Positions 12,910 to 24,173 of a stretch of DNA of 64,000 nt are shown here, piece after piece. The stretch lies in NCBI GenBank assembly GCA_030844895.1, contig CM061223.1, positions 104,577,186 through 104,641,185 of the forward strand, read 5' to 3'. Made by a program: the position numbers and the translations under genes. Below the pieces are notes generated by a model that was given only the letters and a program-made list of their open reading frames with translations, ran no database searches and had not been told where the DNA came from. The DNA comes from Ambrosia x helenae (taxonomy: Eukaryota; Streptophyta; Magnoliopsida; Asterales; Asteraceae). Within the stretch, counting starts at the first letter, position 1; every line of letters begins with the position of its first letter.

Positions 12910-13542
12910 CTTCAGCGCTAAGCAGTTAATGCGGTGGGAAATCGAATATCGGTCAAGGGCCGATATTTGAGATATAGGTTATCGCGGTGGGATATCGGTG
13001 GGAAATCGGTAATTTTAATATCATATAGATTTTTAATATTTATATATTAACATATATATAACCTAAACGTAGTCATATATAATACTAAATTACTAATAGT
13101 AATATCAATAGTCAAGACTCCAAAGTGTCAATATTTGAAATATTATCTATATATAACCTAAAACATAATAATATGCAATACTTACAGATTTGATGGCAGT
13201 TGTAGACGAATGGTAGAAGACGAAGGATAGACAAATCTGTTCGGTTTAAGGTTTTTGAAGTGTTTTTGGGTAGTTGGGCTCTTAATATTTATGGGCTTAT
13301 TCCAAAAAAAAAAAAGATTTTTATTGGCTTTTATTGTAATTTGGCCTCTAAAAAAGCAAAACATGGAAATGCGGCGCTATAACCGATATATGAGAATCAA
13401 AATATCGGCAGGATATCGGCAAATATCACCGATAATATCGGTACCGATATTTGCCACCGATATTTGACACCGAATATCGGTGAGGGCCCGATAACCGATA
13501 TCCCGCCGATATCCCACCGATATTGACTACTTAGCTTCAACG
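12910..13542. mobile_element. Foldback MITE with CCGATATCGG microrepeats, nested in the left Helitron
   Basis: The element is 12918-13534 (617 bp). Its ends are CTAAGCAGTTAAT...GGTGGGA on the left and TCCCACCGATATTGACTACTTAG on the right, an imperfect inverted pair. Flanks are CTTCAGCG and CTTCAACG, an 8-bp duplication with one mismatch, suggesting a hAT-like element. Subterminal regions are dense in GATATCGG / CCGATATC words in both orientations; the middle is AT-rich. Confidence 0.65.
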
Positions 13543-15133
13543 ACTTGTTTTGGGGTGCCCACGCGTTGCAGCGGATCTATTTTGTCACCTCATAGTTGTT
13601 TGGGTTTGTGGCTTGTGTGTGGGGTTTATGAGTGAATTCTAAACATATCTGTATTCCAAAAAGAATACGTATAGGAAAATAAATGGGTGTTTTACACTTA
13701 ACACAACCCGACACTTAACACAACCCGATCCAGGTTCTAATTCGTTGACCAAACATTTAAATTGTCAAATCCGCACCGCATGAATCTCAAATCATATAGA
13801 CTACCGACTTACATTGATCATCAATGGATCATAATAGGTGAAAACATGTGACATGGAAATAATCCAAAACCTTAATTCACTTAAGTGAATATAGCTAGCA
13901 AGCCAAGTGGTACGAAACCATAAAAGTTATGTCAAGAGAAACAATAGGAAAAAAAAATTGTTTACAAGTATATGAAGTAGAATAAAATTTCATGGATGTC
14001 TTTTCAGGAAAACACTACTCTTCATCACTGTCATTGGTAAAGCCTTCCAATATAACCTTCACTAATCAATAAATTTGATCCAAAATTCTTGTTTGCTCTT
14101 TCGGTTCATCAAGAAAAAGTGTGGGCACTTCCATTGTTAACACTTCTTTTTGCCCATCAAAATTTTCATTCAGCTGTACTATGTCCTCTTATTGTCCTAC
14201 ATTACTTGTAGATAAACATAAAAAACCATTATAATTATTCCAATGTTCAAACCATGATAGTAATATTAATTCTATCTGCATATAAAACGTCATTTGTGAA
14301 GTGATCATGCTACATGTAGATGTGCAATTTTTACAAAGTGGACAATCTTAGGAAAGGCAAAAAGGTCGGGCCAGTATGGTTTGTTTTAGAAGAAAAGGTT
14401 CCAAAATAGGTTTCACCCACTGCATTTCTTTTTATGGTGGCTAGTTGCGACAATGACGTGTAGGTGATGACAGTGGTCATGGTCTTGTCGGTGGCAACGG
14501 GTATATGGTAGTGGTGGGTGGCGATCACACAAAATCTAGTAATTTAAACCGACAATCACACAAAATCCACTAATTCGAATTTGTAAATTGAAGAGAAGCT
14601 AACACACACATAATGCACATTAGGGATGTTATATAATGCATAGACAAATGGTTCATTTCTTCCAAACATAACTAATGTAACAAGAAGCTTTGTTACAACT
14701 TGAACTAAAAGAATATATACAAGAAGTTTTTAGGAGATTCCAACAACAAAACACTACAAAAAAGTACTCAAGTCAGACCATGAATACTTGATGTATTCTT
14801 ATTTTGGTGATATGTATTGGCACAAAGGGCCACCATTTTACCAAATCTTCATAAATTATTTTTTAAAACATTTTCAGAAAGAAAAAAGTAACATACCTAT
14901 AAGTGGTGAATAGATGAATATCTCAAGAAGACTATTTTGTTGCCTCTTTCCGCGTGTGTTCAAGTATTTAGTGAAACAAATAGTTGTACTGCAAATGGAT
15001 ATAATAAATTATTGTGTTTATAGGGGGCTGCAACACTTTAGTCATTGGCTTCAGGGTTTAGATATTTATAAATGTATATAATTCAATTATTAAAATGTTA
15101 ATTCTAGAAAACAATACCGTAATAGGTCTCTCG
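13543..15133. other. Non-coding Helitron interior
   Basis: AT-rich sequence between the nested MITE and the captured fragments. I see no splice-bounded coding segments or repeats with clear ends. Short frames such as 14331-14528 look random. Confidence 0.4.
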
Positions 15134-15365
15134 AGTAACAGGGCTCTCCGGTAACTGCATACAAAACGAGCAATTAAAGTTGTCGCCAATAAGCTTCAAA
15201 ACATCGTTGTCTCTGTCGCTTCTGATCTTGTTTCCATCATTGGTTACCTTATCACCATTGGATCCTCCACCACTCAACAACTCTTGGTGCCTCCTCGCCT
15301 TGTCCTGAACGGAGAGTGTATCATTGGACTCGATGGTGTGAATAGCTGCCATGAAGGTAACGGAG
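15134..15365 (-). pseudogene. VIM/ORTHRUS E3 ubiquitin ligase fragment (captured)
   Basis: VIM/ORTHRUS proteins bind methylated DNA through an SRA domain and have PHD and RING domains; they maintain CG methylation. This minus-strand segment matches the part just before and into the first RING: AAIHTIESNDTLSVQDKAR, then LLSGG, a linker, DVLKLIGDN and CSFCMQLPESPVT. Only the first RING Cys pair (CSFC) is present. The PHD, the rest of the RING and the SRA domain are absent. It begins right after a TTTTTTCAG acceptor and ends at PVT, where VIM genes have an intron, but no clean GT donor follows. It lies 86 bp downstream, on the same strand, of a SET exon from another gene. Confidence 0.75.
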
Positions 15366-15451
15366 CTGAAAAAATCCATACGTAAAGGCAAAAAAGAAGT
15401 GTCAAAATAAAATTGTAAATAATATCAAGTTTTTTCCTAGGTGTTAGGTAC

Positions 15452-15819
15452 CTTAATATCCCTAATTGCAAATAGTCCAATGCAAACTTCCTCATTCACC
15501 ATCCACTGGTGAGAAAAGAACGTAAAAAAAGTTGTAATTTAATAGCTTAAACACATATAGGAAGTTTCAAGCTTCAAGTTAATCAATGAGAATGTTTTGT
15601 TTACAATAAAATATTATACAAGAATGCACTCATTTATAAAAATTCCAAAGAAGATGGAATCAAGCAATGAGCATGTCAGCTACTGTAAAACTCAAGACAA
15701 AAACTTTGTTTGTATAAACATTGTGCTTGTAAGTGAATTAACCTTTTAGTGCGACAGTTTGGTTCACAGTTGTGATTCATAAAACGACCCATATTACCTT
15801 TAGCACAAGCATCTATTAC
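15452..15819 (-). pseudogene. SET-domain histone methyltransferase fragment, ASHH2/SDG8-like (captured)
   Basis: Two neighbouring SET-domain exons survive on the minus strand. The first (15819-15743) follows a TTTTCAG acceptor and reads VIDACAKGNMGRFMNHNCEP then NCRT; the NHNCEPNC core is the SAM-binding SET motif (usually NHSCEPNC). The second (15505-15452) follows a CACCAG acceptor and reads WMVNEEVCIGLFAIRDIK, with a GTACCT donor. The 3' end of the first exon seems to lack one base before its GT donor, which would break the frame into the second. The rest of the protein is missing. The best family fit is the H3K36 class (ASHH2/SDG8); other ASH1-group members are possible. Confidence 0.75.
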
Positions 15820-17221
15820 CTGAAAATATATCAAAAAAAAAAAAAACAAGCCATGCGAATGAAAATTAAACAAAACTTTTACTTGGTCACTGTAATTGAT
15901 CGATTGGGGTGAATTTTTCTAGATTATTTATAAAAGGCCAACACATATAAAATAATATGTAAACACATACATGCTTTCAGGGTCAGAATACTATCTTTGT
16001 CAAGTACTTCACAGAAACTTTTGCACCATTCCATTTAGCAATTTCATAGGTCCCCTATCAAAATGTAGAAATGTTAATATAAGGTTTGAGATAGAATTAG
16101 AGAATTATAAACCACGAATCAGAGAACGCACGAAAAAGACAAACTGGCCCATGGAGAGAGTTGTAATATACACACATATAGCAGTTAAATAAACTGATCA
16201 TTAATCAAAGTCCGTAAGTTATTAGATTTTATATTATAAAGTCAGATAGATTGAAACAGGTATTGGGTCTAACAAATTGAAGATCGTCCATTTTTCTAGA
16301 GTCTAATCCTAGCGTACACAACCTTTTATATAATTTCTATGAAAATGCAATTAACTAATTACAAAATTTCGAAAGATGGATTTAAAAAATGTGGACATGC
16401 CAACTTGACCCGTATTGAAGACGGCCAACCCCTTCACGCTTGTTACCCAACCCGCTCATCTTTCAACATGGACACATCTACCAAGCTAGAAACATAAATT
16501 GCATTGAAAGTGAGCTGAAATAACAGAAGAAAGAGGTTAACAGAACCGAACTACTATATTTGATATTGTTAAACCAAACTGGGCTGATGAAGATGTAGAT
16601 GGAATTTGGATTTGTGATAGCATTCGGCTTTGGGCAAATACCCAAAAAGTAAGCCCACTTGGTGGTTAACCCTAAAGTAACAAACCAAATACCCTCTCAA
16701 GAACAGATTAACTGATACCGTTTGGTTTTAATAAAACTCATTATCTAAATTTGTGTTTGGTTAGGACTGAAAACTGAACCGAACCGCCTGGTGCATACCT
16801 AGACCTATATGTTGCTAGCTCTAGTACCCTTTAAGGATTTAACTATAAGACATTTAATAATGAGATGGGCTTATGATAAGAGCTTAAATGATTATATCAT
16901 CACAAGTACAGGACATACAACTATACAATTGATACAAGGATATTTCATAAGAATGCAAGAATATAGCCTTAAAAGAATTGATAAAGCAACCTTTAAGTAA
17001 TCCAACTGAAATTGAAGTTATCTTTGAAAATGCTATTGTTTTGCTGTTAAGGCTAGACATTAGATAGATTAATGGGCTTGAATTAATTAAGAAACCAAAC
17101 AAACTTCAATATATCTCATGTACCTTCTGGAAGTATAGCTCAAGTTCGTCAAACAACTTTAAAATTTCCCAATCCTGGTCAATTTAATAAACATTCAAAG
17201 TAATATGCTCTTTAATCTGTG
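15820..17221. other. Non-coding Helitron interior
   Basis: AT-rich spacer between the SET fragment and the ARM fragment. No recognised coding segment. Frames at 15971-16192 and 16809-17000 show no family resemblance. Confidence 0.4.
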
Positions 17222-17432
17222 ACTCAAACCGTTCCTGAATCCCAATCACTTCTCATAAGGCTGCTGGAGTCTGGTAGCTCGGTTGGTCGAGAAAAATCTG
17301 TCATTGCGCTTCAAAGGTTATCCGTGTCAGGAGAGATAGCGCATTCGATAGTGGGCCATGGTGGGGTACATCCACTAATTGAAGTATGCTTCATTGGTGA
17401 TTCCGTTTCCCAAGCGTCAACTACTTGTACTT
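17222..17432 (+). pseudogene. ARM-repeat protein fragment (captured)
   Basis: An open segment reads LLIRLLESGSSVGREKSVIA, LQRLSVSGEIAHSIVGHGG, VHPLIEVC and GDSVSQASTTCTLK. This matches the armadillo-repeat pattern of plant ARM superfamily proteins, where GHGGVRPLIEIC...GDSVSQAAAACTLKN is typical. It spans about one and a half repeats and breaks off at TLKTP with a stop. It lies on the plus strand, opposite to the other captured fragments in this Helitron, so it came from a separate capture or was inverted. Confidence 0.65.
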
Positions 17433-18289
17433 TGAAAACACCTTAAACATCAAGCAAGCAATCACAACATAAAGTCCATAAATTATTACCTCTACCAGTT
17501 GAACCAACAGACAAACACATTACAATCAGCATTGCAATGAGCATTGCAATTACCAAGATGAATTCAATAACCAAATGGGTTGAGAAAACAGGGGATTTGA
17601 AGGTTTTGGAATAGAGAGTGGACTAATATCTTGAGACGATGACTGAAAATGGTTAAAATGATCAATTGAGGAATTGAATGTGATAAATGAGTATTCATAA
17701 CCAAAACCCTAAATATGTTAACACATTATACAAACCTGTGGGGTTGATGGAACTCATGGAAGCATGTCGAGGGTATCATCAGGACATTGATAAATGGCGG
17801 AAACTTCCTTATGAATAAGATGGATTGCATAATTTGATACGTCAATAAGAGCATTGCAAGCTGGAATATTAATGGTACTTGATGCATAATCTCTAGATCC
17901 AAGCTAGGATAAGTGTACTTAATAGTCGCATTCAACCCCATACCATTGCCGATTATAGAGACGAGGGACTGGAAACGAAGGGGCAGATTCAATTAGCTTA
18001 TTCAATGTCTTTAATTTGAGTCTTCATTGATGCCTCATGATTGTTTTGGTCAGTTACTAAAGCAGCGTAGGAGATGAGTATACTGAGGGCAGAGATGGAA
18101 TAGGTTTTTAGGATGGGAGGTATGGGTTCATGCTTAATTTACATCATTAACCTTGTAAGTGTCTTAATTTACCATTAAGTGACTAATTTACCCTTATAAA
18201 ATATGCTTTATTAACTTGTATATGTAGCAATAAAATTTGTACCCATAACAAAATGACAATCTTGTACATCACTCCTCCTTTATAATGTA
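17433..18289. other. Helitron 5' subterminal region
   Basis: Non-coding. From 18121 to the junction at 18289 it parallels 24000-24173 of the neighbouring Helitron: AAGTGTCTTAATT, then the CTCCTCCTTTATAATGTA word that forms the minus-strand 5' end. Confidence 0.55.
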
Positions 18290-18329
18290 CTAGTGGGTTT
18301 ACCCGCGCGTTGCCGCGGGATCCAAATAC

Positions 18330-19820
18330 AGTTTGCAAGATGATATTTTAGTCCCAGACAATGTGAAGAGGTATCTCTGGTCAACCCAGACCGAACAGAA
18401 TATTTTGGACCTGTGACCAAGCATTTTTCCACCTCTACAGAACCCGTCTAATAAAAGATGACGAAGTCAAATTCCACATGTATCACATTCTAGTGGCAAA
18501 AAGAAATTGTTAACCTGTTGACTTTTGTAAGTCTTATCAAATTCCACATAAAAGATTACATTCATGCATAGGACATCAAGTTGGCAAAAAAATTAAAACA
18601 AAACTAAGAATGATACGGGTCAAAGGTGACTCACAGAGTATCTAAATGCTTACAGCCTCTACAACCATGCAGCAGTGGAGGTGGCCATTCGTTTTTCAGC
18701 CTGAGTTTTAGCATCAGTCGGGTTGCTCAGGCCCATATATACCAAACTATTAAACCTAAAAGAAAAAAGGAACCTTTTTATTGGAATGGCACAAACACAT
18801 GTGATATACAAATGCAAGATTAATTTAAACATGATAGTTTTTTATTTAAAACATAATTGGCATACATAATCAATATTAAATATGCCGTCCCCTACTGAAA
18901 TTGAATATGAATTTTCACATATGAATCTTTGTAAAAGCGTGAAACCAAATTCGAACCAAACCGATTTGGTTCAGTTTCATTGTTCATTGATCCAACAATT
19001 ATATTCTAATAATATAACTTGAGTAAAACTGTTAATGAGCCTAAGTTAAGTAAACTAATTAAGTAAAATAGTTCATTTGAGGATATCATCATTCAAGCAA
19101 CTGGCAATAGAATGTACATACCGCCCTAATCTAAATACCTCTGCATCAGAAGTTTTCACATCATTGTCCATTTGAAGCAGAGCCCTTTTGTTTAAGTTTC
19201 AAACTTGCAGCCTTTCTACCATCCCCGTCTCTTAACATCTAAATACATAAAAAGTTGAAACCTAAATGACAAATGTGAACAACATCCAAAAATAACAATA
19301 AACAAATAATCTAATCCATTTAACATTTAAACCAAAAAACTTTTTGGAAAATGTCCATATACCACGATCCATAATCTTTGTATTAATAGGAATCCATGTG
19401 TCCATTGTCATTCCTGCAAAACATGTGGTCACAAAATAGGCTACATGTTAGCCTACGTAAACAAATGTTGAATTCATACATAAATGATCAGAACTTGTTT
19501 TGAACACCATCCAAATTCCAAAATGTGTTTGAACCAAAACATGGTGTTTAAAGGATTAAATAGTGAGTTTTGATGAAAACTCCATTCAAAGTCACTTAAT
19601 TGACTTAAGATGCCGATTTATCGGTTTTCTAGTAAAAAGATTTTTTAAGTTGAGTCCGTTGCGGGAAGATATCGTTTTGACCGGAAATAAACTAATACTC
19701 TATTTGAATGACCCATTTTTACCCGAGCTCGTCTTGCTTAAAACCTGTTTTGACTCGAATCTGCTTTGACCCAACACCCAACCTAGCATGTTCAATTGGA
19801 ACGGCATACATACCAAAGTC
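18330..19820. other. Non-coding part of the right Helitron
   Basis: AT-rich sequence inward of the 3' hairpin. I see no recognised coding segment. Small frames at 18626-18823 and 19563-19769 are probably random. Confidence 0.4.
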
Positions 19821-19824
19821 GGCT

Positions 19825-19984
19825 GACTGCTATAAATGCAGGTTTGTTCTTCACGTATTTTCTTGAAAAAGTTCGTTGAAATATCATTCTTACCAAACGT
19901 AGCCAGATGAGCACCACCTCTCGACCAGTCAACATAAGTCAAACTCCTATTCGCCAACAACTGTGGAGATTGGATCGTAAGCAT
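19825..19984 (-). pseudogene. Unrecognised coding-like fragment in the right Helitron
   Basis: Reads SLTYVDWSRGGAHLATFGKN and then STNFFKKIREEQTC on the minus strand. The composition is protein-like and lies downstream of the GCP4 copies in transcription direction. I do not recognise the family. It could be another captured exon. Confidence 0.35.
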
Positions 19985-20234
19985 AGTAGAAAATAGTGTT
20001 TGTCAACGTAACACGCAGGCCTACAAAATTGGTTGAATTTTGGGTAAAATTTGGTATCTTTAATGATATCCACTGCAAGTTTTCTGTTGGTTTCAAACTA
20101 TTGAGGACCTTTTTCTCCATTGACTGATGTTGACTTCTAGTAACATGTTGATGTCATACCGACCCCTGCCATACGGGCCGAGCTCATCAACTGCACCCAT
20201 GAAGGACAACCGTGATCTTGAAATGCAACAATAA

Positions 20235-20673
20235 ATTAGCTATTCGTTCCAGTTCATCAATGCTTGCATCGTCTTCTTGCTTTTCAATCTTCCAAAAGAA
20301 CTGCAAGCAAAGCTTCGTGATTCCGTCCAATATCCTTGATACCGACCCAATATCCAAGAAAGATTGTGAAATCAAAGCCGACAAGTATCTGCATGAACCA
20401 ACATTTTAGCAGTTAATTGACGAAGAAAAAGGACTTCAGGGTAAACAAGAAAACTAAATATTTTACTCACGCTTGATGAAAGCCCACCAAATCGGTGAAA
20501 TCACATGACTCCTTTAGATGAGATTGCAATATATTCCATTGAGATTCAATCACATCCACTTGTATATAAAACTGAAGGTTTCGTATAAAGAACACCATAT
20601 GTTCTCTAACCCACCACATTGGTCTATGTTGTTGCTGTCTCTTTTGAGACGCTTTATTTTTTACATGAACTTC
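20235..20673 (-). pseudogene. Gamma-tubulin complex component 4 (GCP4) exon pair, copy 1
   Basis: GCP4 is a subunit of the gamma-tubulin ring complex that nucleates microtubules. The first exon (about 20673-20471) reads KRQQQHRPMWWVREHMVFF, then IRNLQFYIQVDVIESQWN, LQSHLKESCDFTDLVGFHQ and ends in GC before a GTGAGT donor. The intron runs to 20389. The second exon starts at 20388 after GCAG and reads YLSALISQSFLDIGSVSRI, LDGITKLCLQFFWKIEKQ and DELERIA. This is the C-terminal GCP core domain region. Exon phases still match across the intron. After DELERIA the frame leaves the family and soon stops, so it is a fragment, not a gene. Confidence 0.8.
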
Positions 20674-21094
20674 CCTTCTAAACATGCATTATTTTTTACC
20701 GAATATTTAAAATTTATGATAAAATTTGTCATAATTTTCTGTTTTGTTATTTTTTCTTCACAAGTTCTGATTCCTTCTAAATTATCAAGCTATAGACACA
20801 TATCAATTTTATTGAGGTAGATAAACCATAGGAGGGACATAACAGGAAAAGTTTTAGTCTGAATGTCGTAACACGCAGGCCTACAAAATTGGTTGAATTT
20901 TGGGTAAAATTTGGTATCTTTAATGATATCCACTGCAAGTTTTCTGTTGGTTTCAAACTATTGAGGACCTTTTTCTCCATTGACTGATGTTGACTTCTAG
21001 TAACATGTTGATGTCATACCGACCCCTGCCATACGGGCCGAGCTCATCAACTGCACCCATGAAGGACAACCGTGATCTTGAAATGCAACAATAA

Positions 21095-21533
21095 ATTAGC
21101 TATTCGTTCCAGTTCATCAATGCTTGCATCGTCTTCTTGCTTTTCAATCTTCCAAAAGAACTGCAAGCAAAGCTTCGTGATTCCGTCCAATATCCTTGAT
21201 ACCGACCCAATATCCAAGAAAGATTGTGAAATCAAAGCCGACAAGTATCTGCATGAACCAACATTTTAGCAGTTAATTGACGAAGAAAAAGGACTTCAGG
21301 GTAAACAAGAAAACTAAATATTTTACTCACGCTTGATGAAAGCCCACCAAATCGGTGAAATCACATGACTCCTTTAGATGAGATTGCAATATATTCCATT
21401 GAGATTCAATCACATCCACTTGTATATAAAACTGAAGGTTTCGTATAAAGAACACCATATGTTCTCTAACCCACCACATTGGTCTATGTTGTTGCTGTCT
21501 CTTTTGAGACGCTTTATTTTTTACATGAACTTC
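21095..21533 (-). pseudogene. GCP4 exon pair, copy 2
   Basis: Same exon-intron-exon segment as copy 1, shifted 860 bp. Coding parts are identical in what I compared. Splice sites are kept. Confidence 0.8.
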
Positions 21534-21954
21534 CCTTCTAAACATGCATTATTTTTTACCGAATATTTAAAATTTATAATAAAATTTGTCATAATTTTCT
21601 GTTTTGTTATTTTTTCTTCACAAGTTCTGATTCCTTCTAAATTATCAAGCTATAGACACATATCAATTTTATTGAGGTAGATAAACCATAGGAGGGACAT
21701 AACAGGAAAAGTTTTAGTCTGAATGTCGTAACACGCAGGCCTACAAAATTGGTTGAATTTTGGGTAAAATTTGGTATCTTTAATGATATCCACTGCAAGT
21801 TTTCTGTTGGTTTCAAACTATTGAGGACCTTTTTCTCCATTGACTGATGTTGACTTCTAGTAACATGTTGATGTCATACCGACCCCTGCCATACGGGCCG
21901 AGCTCATCAACTGCACCCATGAAGGACAACCGTGATCTTGAAATGCAACAATAA

Positions 21955-22393
21955 ATTAGCTATTCGTTCCAGTTCATCAATGCTTGCATCGTCTTCTTGC
22001 TTTTCAATCTTCCAAAAGAACTGCAAGCAAAGCTTCGTGATTCCGTCCAATATCCTTGATACCGACCCAATATCCAAGAAAGATTGTGAAATCAAAGCCG
22101 ACAAGTATCTGCATGAACCAACATTTTAGCAGTTAATTGACGAAGAAAAAGGACTTCAGGGTAAACAAGAAAACTAAATATTTTACTCACGCTTGATGAA
22201 AGCCCACCAAATCGGTGAAATCACATGACTCCTTTAGATGAGATTGCAATATATTCCATTGAGATTCAATCACATCCACTTGTATATAAAACTGAAGGTT
22301 TCGTATAAAGAACACCATATGTTCTCTAACCCACCACATTGGTCTATGTTGTTGCTGTCTCTTTTGAGACGCTTTATTTTTTACATGAACTTC
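21955..22393 (-). pseudogene. GCP4 exon pair, copy 3
   Basis: Same segment, shifted a further 860 bp, and identical in what I compared to copy 2. It is the first of the three in transcription direction. A read-through transcript could in principle splice across all three copies. Confidence 0.8.
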
Positions 22394-22586
22394 CCTTCTA
22401 AACATGCATTATTTTTTACCGAATATTTAAAATTTATAATAAAATTTGTCATAATTTTCTGTTTTGTTATTTTTTCTTCACAAGTTCTGATTCCTTCTAA
22501 ATTATCAAGCTATAGACACATATCAATTTTATTGAGGTAGATAAACCATAGGAGGGACATAACAGGAAAAGTTTTAGTCTGAATGT

Positions 22587-23210
22587 GGAAACCATGGTGC
22601 TGATGACCTACAGTTACAGATCAAGTCATTGGTTTATTGAGTAAGTCCTGAAGTATATACAGCTTACCAAATATGTCACTCAGCCCATTAGCTCCATTAA
22701 GTTTAAATTAAAGTAAACACCACCTAACTGACATGTGAACAAACCTGATTAACGCAACACTTCTAGTCGGTACAATGTTTGGGACATCGCTAACATAAAA
22801 ATAAATTCTACCGAAAATAGCGCTTACCACAATGGTGAGATCTACAAATACACTTAAAATATTGATACTGTGAAAAAAAAGGCATTGTTAAGCAATGCAT
22901 CATATGTTGAAATAAATCAAATAATGTTAATGGCTACCAAAGAACTCTACTTGTTATGCAATCAAAGAATAGAATATGCATGAATGAGAGTTTTTACCTA
23001 ATTGATTACACGGTCCAGTTTTAGATGACCATTTAGAAAGTTAGCGTACTTTGATGATCTTCACCTTGGTCTTTTTTGTCTTGTTGATCGTCTTTTGCTT
23101 GATGATCTTCTTAGGCTCAACAATATAATTAAATTGTTTACACTAATCCAGATTTTTAAACCAAACCTTTTACATGGAAATAAATATAATTAAATGAAGA
23201 ACACAAATAC
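22587..23210. other. Non-coding part of the right Helitron
   Basis: AT-rich. A short GAT/CTT-rich patch (23040-23115) with repeated TTGATGATCTTC / TTGATCGTC words is the only local structure. No recognised gene. Confidence 0.4.
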
Positions 23211-23308
23211 CTTTTGCGTTCTTTTGAGGTATGAACAAACGAAACGCTTGGATCGACCTGAATCTCTTCACTTACCAACATAGCTTCTATCCACAATTTT
23301 CCACATAC
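23211..23308 (-). pseudogene. Exon-like segment of unknown origin, with intact splice sites
   Basis: A 98-nt minus-strand open segment lies between TTATTTCAG (acceptor) and AAAAG|GTATTT (donor). It reads VCGKLWIEAMLVSEEIQVDP then SVSFVHTSKERKR. The clean splice borders make it a likely captured exon. I cannot name the parent gene; it does not obviously belong to GCP4. Confidence 0.45.
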
Positions 23309-24173
23309 CTGAAATAACAGAAGCCAAGATTGAAGCCCTAATTCCACTAGCGAACATACAAATTCAGAAAGAATGTCAAGAAGTTAGGATTATAAATTTA
23401 CCTCCACAACTTGGAAGCCTAATCCTTCACACAACCATTTGAACATTTACGAAGGAAGATGGATAATAACATTAACAAAAGGCAACATAAACAATTAATG
23501 ATTAATTAACAATGAACAACAAATCTAAGCACATATACAAAAAACAAGCAAATAATTAAGAACAATTGAGTATTGAGAGACTAAAACAACTCGATTGAAA
23601 ATTACCTGTCAAAATTCCTATTCGGCGCTTGACTGAGGTTCCATCTGAACCACTCTCTATGTCTCTTTGATTCGATTATTGTGTATGGTGGTTTGGATTT
23701 GGGGCTGTGTAAGAATAAAGAAAGGCATAGATTGAAGAGAGGAACAAAGGTTGTGTTGATCGAACAACTAAAGTGCTTCCATGGCAATCTTGAAGGCGAT
23801 TTGGGGGAAGATGAACATGATTGTATATCTTGAGTGATTGTGAAGAAGAAGGGGCTTCAATTTGTAACAGTTACAAACCACATGAATCGATTAGTCGATG
23901 AGTATGTAAAGAGGAATAAATTTTCAGTTTAGAGCAGTGATGGAAACATAAGGGTATGGATGGAAGATGAAGGATAGGATTGTAAATTTGTTTTGACATT
24001 GTAAAGGAGGATGATGATGAAATGTCTAAATTACCCTTCTAAGTGTCTTAATTGTCATTAACATTCCCATAATGCCCTTAAATTTCTTGCTTAAATATGT
24101 TGTACATGTTGCTTGTTAAGTTGTACGGAGGTGAAAATGACCATGTTGTACATTACTCCTCCTTTATAATGTA
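23309..24173. other. Helitron 5' half, non-coding
   Basis: No recognised gene. A frame at 23602-23787 is probably random. 24000-24173 is the 5' subterminal block shared with the left Helitron. Confidence 0.4.

Larger units (their letters stand above)
12759..18289 (-). mobile_element. Helitron (left member of a head-to-tail pair) with captured gene fragments
   Basis: The minus-strand 3' end is CTAG at 12759-12762, preceded by a GC-rich hairpin (12771-12789, CCGC...GCGG stem) and followed by T, as Helitrons require. The 5' subterminal part on the right (18121-18289) matches the 5' end of the neighbouring Helitron near 24000-24173, sharing TACATTATAAAGGAGGAG. The first bases of its 5' end are cut off by that neighbour, inserted between A and T. 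It holds fragments of a SET-domain protein, a VIM/ORTHRUS protein and an ARM-repeat protein, and a nested MITE. No Rep/helicase or RPA is visible, so it is non-autonomous. Confidence 0.7.
20007..22586. repeat. 860-bp unit in three perfect-length tandem copies
   Basis: Copies are 20007-20866, 20867-21726 and 21727-22586, each starting CGTAACACGCAGGCCTAC and ending GTTTTAGTCTGAATGT. The only difference I noticed is one base in copy 1 (near 20717: TTTATGATAAAA against TTTATAATAAAA in copies 2 and 3). Each copy carries a GCP4 exon-intron-exon segment. Such identity means a very recent duplication or an assembly artefact. Confidence 0.95.

Noticed and set aside
13555..13580. Possible additional Helitron 3' end (ACGCGTTGCAGCGGATC)
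   Set aside because: GC-rich and similar to Helitron hairpins, but there is no CTAG at the right distance.
20212..22540. Plus-strand frames of 65 and 100 residues repeated every 860 bp
   Set aside because: They are antisense to the GCP4 exons or lie in the AT-rich part of the unit. They repeat only because the DNA repeats.
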